A stretch of DNA of 7,439 bases from Nitriliruptorales bacterium (lineage in GTDB: Bacteria > Actinomycetota > Nitriliruptoria > Euzebyales > Egibacteraceae): positions 1 through 7,439 of the forward strand of contig SKPY01000290.1 of NCBI GenBank assembly GCA_007119305.1, read 5' to 3'. A model generated the notes under the pieces. It saw nothing but the letters and a program-made list of their open reading frames with translations. It did no database searches and was not told the origin of the DNA. Positions 1 to 5,259 of this stretch are shown here, piece by piece. Numbering within the stretch: position 1 is the stretch's first letter; each line of letters opens with the position of its first letter. A program made the translations under genes and the position numbers.

Positions 1-1400
1 AGGCGGCTCCCGTCGAGGCGGGGCAGGCAGGGCGGGCGGAGCGCCTCTACGAGCGGGTGTTCGTCGAGTACGGCGACGATTCGGTGGCCCAGCTCGGGGG
101 GGCACACGTGGCCGTGGAGCAGGCGAGCAACCTGCTCACCAAGGTGCTCGAGTGGGGCCGCCTCGCCGCCTACCTCGAGCAGTCCACCCGCTACATCGCC
201 TACGACGACCGGCCGGGGGGCCGCTACCGCTACTACCGCGACCCCGACATCATGGCCTCGCGCCACGCCCGCGCGTACGAGGAGACGCTCGACGCGGTGT
301 TCGACACCTACGCGGCGCTGCTGCCGCGGCTGCGCGGCTGGTGCGAGCAGCGCTTCCCGCAGCCGCACGACGTGTCGGAGCGGGTGTACCGCAACACCAT
401 CAGCGCCAAGACCTGCGACGTGCTGCGGGGCCTGCTGCCGGCGGCGACGGTGTCCAACGTCGGCATCTTCGCGAGCGGGCAGGCCTACGAGTCGCTCCTG
501 CTGCGGCTGCGCAGCCATGAGCTCGCCGAGGCGCGTGCGGTCGGCGAGCAGCTGCTCGTGGAGCTGCGGCAGGTCGTCCCGTCGTTCGTCACGCGGGTGG
601 ACCGCCCCGATCGGGGCGAGGTCTGGGCCGACTACCTGGCGAGCACGCGTGCGGCCGCCCGCGCGGTGGCCGAGGAGCTGGTCGGCGGCGAGAAGCCCCG
701 GGAGGCCGCGGAGGTCGAGCTCGTCGGCTTCTCGCCCGACGCCGAGGTCGAGCTGCTCACCGGGATGCTCTACCCCTACACGCAGCTGCCCGAGGCGCAG
801 CTGCGCAGCGTCGTTGAGGCGCTGAGCGCCGACGAGCGGGCCAGGGTCGTGCGCGCCTACGTCGGGGACCGCACCAACCGCCGCCACAAGCCGGGGCGTG
901 CCCTCGAACGCGTCTGGTACCGCTTCGACGTGTGCAGCGACTACGGCGCGTTCCGCGACCTGCAGCGGCACCGCATGCTCACGATCGACTGGCAGGAGCT
1001 GTCGCCCGCGCACGGCTACGACGTCCCCGCGGAGATCGTCGAGGCCGGGCTGGAGGACGACTGGCACGCGGCGCTCGGCCGCCAGGCCGCGCTGTGGGAG
1101 CGGCTCGTGGACGACTTCCCGCGGCAGGCGCAGTACGCAGTCGGGTTCGCCTACAAGCTGCGGTACTCGATGCAGCTGAACGCGCGGGCGGCGCTGCAGA
1201 TGCTCGAGCTGCGCACGACCCCGCAGGGCCACCCGAGCTACCGCCGGGTGTGTCAGACCATGCACCGGCTGATCGCCGAGGAGGCCGGCCACCGCGGCGT
1301 GGCCGAGATGATGCGCTTCGTCGACCACGGCGCAGCCGAGCTCGAGCGGCTCGAAGCCGAGCGCGCGAGCGAAGCGCGCCGCCAGGGTCGGGGCGGGTGA
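1..1400 (+). CDS. Two-domain ThyX-family protein (FAD-dependent thymidylate synthase-like), 5'-partial
   Basis: The reading frame is open from the first full codon at base 3, so the gene starts before the window; the in-frame GTG at 57 is internal, because family-like sequence (ERLYERVFVEYGDDSV) runs through it. About 466 residues are visible. ThyX makes dTMP from dUMP using FAD, NADPH and methylenetetrahydrofolate. Two ThyX-like copies can be seen. Copy 1 has a degenerate signature (WGR then STRY, 153-194), an LRGLLPAAT segment (near 423-449) and an LLRLR helix ending near 512. Copy 2 has an intact RHR (966-974), an NAR...ELR segment (1179-1214) and GHPSYR (about 1227-1244). Neither copy has the complete RHRxxSxNxxSxR signature: copy 1 keeps the SxR end, copy 2 the RHR start. 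Single-domain ThyX proteins are usually 220-260 residues, so this is the long form. Family membership is secure; thymidylate synthase activity is not. Its place upstream of dapA recalls the actinobacterial thyX-dapA order. Confidence 0.85.
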   Translation, partial: AAPVEAGQAGRAERLYERVFVEYGDDSVAQLGGAHVAVEQASNLLTKVLEWGRLAAYLEQSTRYIAYDDRPGGRYRYYRDPDIMASRHARAYEETLDAVFDTYAALLPRLRGWCEQRFPQPHDVSERVYRNTISAKTCDVLRGLLPAATVSNVGIFASGQAYESLLLRLRSHELAEARAVGEQLLVELRQVVPSFVTRVDRPDRGEVWADYLASTRAAARAVAEELVGGEKPREAAEVELVGFSPDAEVELLTGMLYPYTQLPEAQLRSVVEALSADERARVVRAYVGDRTNRRHKPGRALERVWYRFDVCSDYGAFRDLQRHRMLTIDWQELSPAHGYDVPAEIVEAGLEDDWHAALGRQAALWERLVDDFPRQAQYAVGFAYKLRYSMQLNARAALQMLELRTTPQGHPSYRRVCQTMHRLIAEEAGHRGVAEMMRFVDHGAAELERLEAERASEARRQGRGG

Positions 1401-1404
1401 CCTC

Positions 1405-2658
1405 GTGGGAGTGGTGCTGACCCCCGACGACGTGCTCCTGCGTCGCTTCGGGTACGTGCGGGCAGTGGGCGGCACGGGGTGGCTCGTGACCGTCGTCGTG
1501 CTGTTCGCGCTCTTCGGCACACCGGTGTGGCCCCTCGCGCTCGGCGTGCCGGTGCTGGCCGTGGTCACGACGTGGTACTTCATGCGCTCACACCGCTACC
1601 CCCGCACGGCGGTCGCGGTGTCGCTCATGGCCGATGCGATCGTGCTCGGCGGCGGTATCGCGTTCGTCGGGGGCAGCGGCTCCGGGCTCGTCATGGCCTA
1701 CACGATCGTCATCGTGAGCGCAGGCATCCTGCTCGGACCCAGCGCTGCGCGTGCCTCCGCGCTGGGCTGCGGGGTGCTCGCCCTCGTCCAGCTGGGGGTG
1801 GAGGAGGTCGGCTTCGAGCCGGTGCTGCTGTTCGCGCCGGAGCTCGGGGAGCGGCTGCCGATCCTCGCGCTGTCGCTGGCGGTCCTCGGGGGCATCGGCT
1901 ACCTCACGGCGATCTACGCGAGCCGGCTGCACGAGCTCATCGCCGAGGCGGGCGCCCGGGCCGAGGCCGTCCGGCACCGCGGCCACCGCAGCCGCTCGTT
2001 CATCGCGAAGGCCGCCCTGGAGATCGAACAGCCGCTGCAGGAGCTCGACGAGGTCACCGGGGAGCTCGAGGCGGCGGCCAGCGGTGACCTGGCAGCCGGC
2101 GACCGTGACCGGCTCGCCTCCCGGCTGCGCCGCGTGATGACCCGCCTCGACAGCGAGATCGGGCTCATCACCGACGTGGGGACCTTCGATGCGGAATCCC
2201 GACCGGAGCCGGTGTCGCTGCCCCGGGTGGTCGACGACGTGCTCGCCGCACTCGGCGGCCGGCTCGACAGCCACACCGTCGACGCCGACGTGCCGCCCGT
2301 GAAGGTGGTCGGCAACCGGCGTGCGGCCCGGCGGGTGGTCTACAACCTGGTGGAGAACGTCGCGGAGCACACCCCGGCGGGGACGGCCGTGCGGATCACC
2401 GCGGTCACCACGGCCGGCCACGGCGTCCTCGTCGTCGTCGACGACGGGCCCGGCATCCCCGCCGACGTCGCCGAGCGCCTGTTCGATCCGCCCGACACGA
2501 GCGGCCCGCGGGTCGGCCTGCCCCTCGTGGCGGAGCTCTGCGCGGCGATGGGCGCCGAGTGCCGCTACGAGCCCGCGCCTGGCGGCGGCTCGCGCTTCCT
2601 CGTCGCCTTCCGCCGCGCGCCGAGCAGCACCCCGACGCCCGACGAGCAGCAGGCCTGA
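1405..2658 (+). CDS. Membrane sensor histidine-kinase-like protein with degenerate H-box
   Basis: 417 residues from GTG 1405, four bases after the previous stop; GGGTGA at 1395-1400 may serve as ribosome site. GTG at 1411 or 1414 are alternative starts. About six hydrophobic segments (roughly residues 24-38, 39-60, 69-89, 92-112, 115-144, 150-171) place the N-terminus in the membrane, with no obvious large extracellular sensor domain. A charged linker leads into a DHp-like helix pair (about 195-255). The HATPase_c domain follows: N-box NLVEN (314-318), G1 DDGPG (346-350), F-box LF (359-360) and a weakened G2 (RVGLPL, 369-374). The H-box aligns without gaps as FIAKAALEIEQPL (199-211) against the usual FLANxSHELRTPL, which puts Leu205 where the phosphoacceptor His belongs. 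ATP binding looks plausible but autophosphorylation on the usual residue does not. No response regulator lies in the window. It may be a pseudokinase or a regulatory partner of another kinase; a sequencing error at one codon is less likely because neighbouring H-box residues also differ. Confidence 0.85.
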   Translation: MGVVLTPDDVLLRRFGYVRAVGGTGWLVTVVVLFALFGTPVWPLALGVPVLAVVTTWYFMRSHRYPRTAVAVSLMADAIVLGGGIAFVGGSGSGLVMAYTIVIVSAGILLGPSAARASALGCGVLALVQLGVEEVGFEPVLLFAPELGERLPILALSLAVLGGIGYLTAIYASRLHELIAEAGARAEAVRHRGHRSRSFIAKAALEIEQPLQELDEVTGELEAAASGDLAAGDRDRLASRLRRVMTRLDSEIGLITDVGTFDAESRPEPVSLPRVVDDVLAALGGRLDSHTVDADVPPVKVVGNRRAARRVVYNLVENVAEHTPAGTAVRITAVTTAGHGVLVVVDDGPGIPADVAERLFDPPDTSGPRVGLPLVAELCAAMGAECRYEPAPGGGSRFLVAFRRAPSSTPTPDEQQA

Positions 2659-2674
2659 CGGGCGGACACGGGGT

Positions 2675-2715
2675 GGCGGCCGCAGCCCTGCGGGGGGTTG
2701 CCCCGGGGCGCCGCC
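2675..2715 (+). terminator. Nested GC-rich hairpin cluster, possible transcription terminator
   Basis: Sixteen bases after the kinase-like gene stops, GGCGGC (2675-2680) can pair with GCCGCC (2710-2715). Inside this lie two smaller hairpins: CGCA-GCCC-TGCG (2681-2692) and GGGG-TTG-CCCC (2694-2704). There is no following T-run, so it is not a textbook intrinsic terminator, although high-GC actinobacteria often have hairpins without U tracts. It could equally be an mRNA-stabilising or regulatory structure, or chance pairing in GC-rich DNA. Confidence 0.3.
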
Positions 2716-2741
2716 GATGAGTCTCGTCCCCGCCGGCCGTC

Positions 2742-2759
2742 GTACCGCATGAGCGGCAC
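2742..2759. promoter_or_regulatory. Imperfect palindrome upstream of the propeller gene
   Basis: GTaCCGC-ATGA-GCGGcAC forms a dyad with one mismatch per arm. It lies about 100 bases before the propeller gene start. A second short dyad, GGCA-G-TGCC, sits at 2794-2802. Either could be an operator or the loop of an RNA structure. No named regulator motif is recognised, and short dyads are common in DNA this GC-rich. Confidence 0.15.
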
Positions 2760-2841
2760 CGTCGTGGGGCGTTGCGGCGAACGCTCGACCCATGGCAGTG
2801 CCGCTCGGATATGACAGGATCGTCCAGATCGCACCGTGGCA

Positions 2842-2851
2842 GGGAAGGTGA
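2842..2851 (+). promoter_or_regulatory. Ribosome binding site that fixes the propeller gene start
   Basis: GGGAAGGTGA is a purine-rich Shine-Dalgarno sequence with AAGG centred about eight to ten bases before ATG 2856. It is the clearest ribosome site in the window and favours ATG 2856 over the upstream in-frame ATG at 2772, which has no such sequence. Confidence 0.65.
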
Positions 2852-2855
2852 GCGC

Positions 2856-3974
2856 ATGAGCGGAGTACGTGTGCTGGTCGGCACCCGCAAGGGGGCCTTC
2901 ATCCTGACGTCCGACGGCCGGCGCGAGCAGTGGGGCATCGCCGGGCCCCTGTTCGGCGGCTGGGAGATCTACCACGTGCAGGGGTCGCCGGCGGACCCCG
3001 ACCGCCTGTGGGCGGCGCAGTCCACGGGCTGGTTCGGCCAGCTCATCCAGCGCTCGCACGACGGCGGGGCGAGCTGGGAGCCTGTCGGCAACGAGTTCCG
3101 CTACGACGGGATGCCAGGCACCCACCAGTGGTACGACGGCACGCCGCACCCCTGGGAGTTCGCGCGCGTCTGGCACCTCGCACCGGCCCTCGACGACCCG
3201 GAAACCCTGTACGCCGGGGTGGAGGACGCGGGGCTGTTCCGCTCGGTCGACGGCGGACTGACCTGGCACGAGCTGCCTGGGCTGCGCGGACACGGGTCCG
3301 GGTCGTCCTGGCAGCCCGGGGCGGGCGGCATGTGCCTGCACACGATCCTGGTGGACCCGACCGACGCGGCGCGCATGGTCGTGGCCATCTCCGCCGCCGG
3401 GGTGTTCCGCAGCGAGGACGGCGGCGAGTCCTGGCACGCCGCCAACCGGGGCCTGCAGTCGGAGGGCTACATCCCCGACCCTGACGCCGAGGTCGGCCAC
3501 TGCGTGCACAAGCTCGCCGTGCATCCCGAGCGTCCCGACGTGCTGTTCATGCAGAAGCACTGGGACGTGATGCGCAGCGACGACGGCGGGCAGTCGTGGC
3601 GGGAGGTCAGCGGCAACCTGCCGAGCGACTTCGGGTTCCCGATCGCCGTGCACGCCCACGAGCCCGACACCGTCTACGTGGTGCCGATCACCAGCGATGC
3701 GGAGCACTACCCGCCCGACGCGCGGCTGCGGGTGTATCGCAGCCGCACCGGGGGTGGGGAGTGGGAGCCCCTGACGACCGGTCTGCCGCAGTCCCACTGC
3801 TACGTGAACGTGCTCCGCGACGCCATGGCCGTCGACGCGCTCGACCCCTGCGGCCTGTACGTCGGCACCACGGGTGGCCAGGTGTATGCGTCGGCCGATG
3901 CCGGGGACAGCTGGCATCCGATCGTGCGGGATCTTCCGGCGGTGCTGTCCGTGGAGGTCCAGACGCTGCCGTGA
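2856..3974 (+). CDS. Cytoplasmic BNR/Asp-box beta-propeller protein (sialidase/VPS10-like fold, function unknown)
   Basis: 372 residues. Six Asp-box motifs (SxDxGxxW) mark six propeller blades: S67-W74 (SHDGGASW), S130-W137 (SVDGGLTW), S186-W193 (SEDGGESW), S241-W248 (SDDGGQSW), S296-W303 (SRTGGGEW, with Asp replaced by Thr) and S346-W353 (SADAGDSW). Relatives are often labelled exo-alpha-sialidase or glycosyl hydrolase on fold alone. I see no FRIP motif and cannot recognise the catalytic Arg triad of true sialidases, so that name should not be trusted. There is no signal peptide or membrane segment, so the protein is probably cytoplasmic; most characterised Asp-box propellers are secreted or lumenal. 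The extended upstream frame (2772-2855) encodes an Arg-rich low-complexity peptide and is unlikely to be translated. The stop overlaps the start of the next gene by four bases, so the two products are probably made together and may bind each other. Substrate or partner is unknown. Confidence 0.85.
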   Translation: MSGVRVLVGTRKGAFILTSDGRREQWGIAGPLFGGWEIYHVQGSPADPDRLWAAQSTGWFGQLIQRSHDGGASWEPVGNEFRYDGMPGTHQWYDGTPHPWEFARVWHLAPALDDPETLYAGVEDAGLFRSVDGGLTWHELPGLRGHGSGSSWQPGAGGMCLHTILVDPTDAARMVVAISAAGVFRSEDGGESWHAANRGLQSEGYIPDPDAEVGHCVHKLAVHPERPDVLFMQKHWDVMRSDDGGQSWREVSGNLPSDFGFPIAVHAHEPDTVYVVPITSDAEHYPPDARLRVYRSRTGGGEWEPLTTGLPQSHCYVNVLRDAMAVDALDPCGLYVGTTGGQVYASADAGDSWHPIVRDLPAVLSVEVQTLP

Positions 3975-4267
3975 TCCGCGTGCGGCTGCCAGCACACCTG
4001 CGCACGCTCGCGCAGGTGACCGGGGAGATCCACCTCGACGTCGCCGAGCCGGTCACGATCGGTCGCGTGCTCGACGCGCTCGAGCACCGCCGCCCGGTGC
4101 TGCGTGGGTCGATCCGCGAGCACGGCACCCAGCGCCGGCGCCCGCTGGTGCGGTACTTCGCGGGTGAGCGCGACGTGTCGCACGAGCCCCCCGACACCCC
4201 GCTGCCCGCCAGCGTCGCAGCCGGGGTGGAGCCGTTCCTCGTCGTCGGGGCCATCGCCGGCGGCTAG
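3971..4267 (+). CDS. MoaD/ThiS-family ubiquitin-like sulfur-carrier protein ending in Gly-Gly
   Basis: 98 residues from GTG 3971, whose last two bases form the preceding stop (GTGA overlap), which indicates translational coupling. The beta-grasp pattern is visible: an N-terminal strand MIRVRLPAHL, a second strand EIHLDV (19-24), the helix TIGRVLDALE (29-38), then RPLVRYFAGERDV and a C-terminal strand VEPFLVVGAIAGG. The mature Gly97-Gly98 tail matches the MoaD/ThiS/CysO form, in which an E1-like enzyme adenylates the terminal glycine and it is converted to a thiocarboxylate. MoaD delivers sulfur to molybdopterin, ThiS to thiazole and CysO to cysteine. None of their partner genes (moaE, thiG, cysM, moeB/thiF, mec) is in the window, and pairing with a propeller suggests another job. 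Family assignment is good; the acceptor is unknown. This gene is shorter than the surrounding open frame, which begins at 3596 inside the propeller gene. Confidence 0.8.
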   Translation: MIRVRLPAHLRTLAQVTGEIHLDVAEPVTIGRVLDALEHRRPVLRGSIREHGTQRRRPLVRYFAGERDVSHEPPDTPLPASVAAGVEPFLVVGAIAGG

Positions 4268-4310
4268 CGCTGTGCGGCGAGGGTTCAGCCACCGCGCCGT
4301 CCAGGGCCGA

Positions 4311-4316
4311 TAGACT
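4311..4316 (+). promoter_or_regulatory. Possible -10 element for dapA-rnj-ftsK
   Basis: TAGACT fits the TAnnnT form of actinobacterial housekeeping -10 elements and lies 46 bases before the dapA ATG in the 95-base gap after the ubiquitin-like gene. No convincing -35 sits at the normal distance; TTCAGC at 4284-4289 is too far (21-base spacer). If real, it would separate dapA-rnj-ftsK from the upstream pair. Confidence 0.25.
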
Positions 4317-4351
4317 CGACCAGCGAGGACGCCTGACCGCAGACGACGAAC

Positions 4352-4355
4352 AGGA
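4352..4355 (+). promoter_or_regulatory. Ribosome binding site of dapA
   Basis: AGGA is followed by a seven-base spacer before ATG 4363, which supports this start. The following residues (MATFGRLLTAM) match the usual DapA N-terminus. Confidence 0.55.
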
Positions 4356-4362
4356 TCGTGCC

Positions 4363-5259
4363 ATGGCGACCTTTGGACGCCTTCTCACCGCGATGGCCAG
4401 CCCCTTCCAGCCCGACGGGGGGCTCGACCTCGACGGTGCCCAGCGGCTTGCCGTCCACCTCGTCGAGCACGGCTCCGACGGCATCGTGGTCGCCGGCACG
4501 ACCGGGGAAGCCCCCACGCTGACGCACGACGAGACCCTCGAGCTGTTCCGTGCCGTGGTCGGTGCCGTGGGGGACCGGGCGACGGTCCTCGCCGGTGTCG
4601 GTAAGAACGACACCGCGGCCACGGTGCGTCTGGCCACCGAAGCGGCCGCGCTCGGCGTGGACGGCCTGCTCGTGGTCACGCCCTACTACAACAAGCCGAC
4701 ACAGCGTGGCCTCGTCCACCACTTCACCACCGTCGCGCGGGCCACGGACCTGCCGCTGCTGCTCTACAACATCCCGGGACGCACGGCGCGGGAGATCGAG
4801 CCGCCGACGCTGCTGCGCCTGGCCGAGGAGGTGGAGACCGTTCGCGGCGTGAAGGACGCGGCCGGCGACCTCACCAAGACCTCGTGGCTGGCCGCCCGCA
4901 AACCCGACGACTTCGACATCCTCTCCGGCGACGACGCGCTCACGCTGCCGATCCTCGCTGTGGGCGGGATCGGCGTCGTGTCGGTCGGCAGCCACCTCGT
5001 CGGTCCCGACATGGCGGCGCTGATCGACAGCTTCCCCACGGCGCCGGCCAAGGCCCGCGAGATCCACCTGCGGCTGCTGCCGCTGCTCACCGGCCTGCTG
5101 TCCATCGAGGCGAGCCCCGCGCCGTTGAAGGCCGCCCTCAACCTCCTCGGCCTGCCGGGCGGGCCTGTGCGTCCGCCGCTCGTCGACCTCGACGGCGACC
5201 AGCACGACACCCTGCACGAGGCACTGGTCGCCGCCGGCGTGGAGCTCCCGCAGCGATGA
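4363..5259 (+). CDS. dapA: 4-hydroxy-tetrahydrodipicolinate synthase (DapA)
   Basis: Condenses pyruvate with L-aspartate-4-semialdehyde, the first committed step to meso-diaminopimelate for peptidoglycan and to lysine; cytoplasmic TIM-barrel enzyme. At 298 residues it has the normal family length. Expected active-site features are all present: GTTGE (45-49, Thr46/Thr47), TPYYNKP (106-112, Tyr109), YNIPGRT (135-141, catalytic Tyr135 and substrate-binding Arg140), and the Schiff-base lysine Lys164 in GVKDAAGD. LSGDDAL (187-193) and GGIGVVSV (201-208) complete the barrel signature. The C-terminal region SPAPLKAALNLLG is typical. The stop overlaps the rnj start (ATGA), so the two are cotranscribed and probably translationally coupled. 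No lysine riboswitch or attenuator can be recognised in the 95-base leader. Confidence in identity is very high. Confidence 0.97.
   Translation: MATFGRLLTAMASPFQPDGGLDLDGAQRLAVHLVEHGSDGIVVAGTTGEAPTLTHDETLELFRAVVGAVGDRATVLAGVGKNDTAATVRLATEAAALGVDGLLVVTPYYNKPTQRGLVHHFTTVARATDLPLLLYNIPGRTAREIEPPTLLRLAEEVETVRGVKDAAGDLTKTSWLAARKPDDFDILSGDDALTLPILAVGGIGVVSVGSHLVGPDMAALIDSFPTAPAKAREIHLRLLPLLTGLLSIEASPAPLKAALNLLGLPGGPVRPPLVDLDGDQHDTLHEALVAAGVELPQR

Noticed and set aside
57..59. GTG at 57 as the true start of the ThyX-like gene
   Set aside because: The frame is open to the window edge with plausible family sequence before it, and copy 1 would lack its N-terminal portion.
2749..2814. 21-codon small open frame (ATGAGCGG... 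to TGA) in the intergenic gap, a possible leader peptide
   Set aside because: No Shine-Dalgarno sequence and no informative residues or attenuator arrangement; its start resembles the real start only through the repeated 11-mer.
2772..2855. Earlier in-frame ATG for the propeller gene
   Set aside because: No ribosome site precedes it, the added 28 residues are an Arg-rich unpatterned peptide, and GGGAAGGTGA stands just before ATG 2856.
2856..3974. Calling the propeller a sialidase or glycosyl hydrolase
   Set aside because: Asp-boxes are structural. The FRIP motif and a recognisable Arg triad are absent and there is no secretion signal.
2565..3995. 476-codon minus-strand open frame opposite the propeller gene
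   Set aside because: Low-complexity composition, no family resemblance, and the opposite strand carries six clear Asp-boxes with a good ribosome site.
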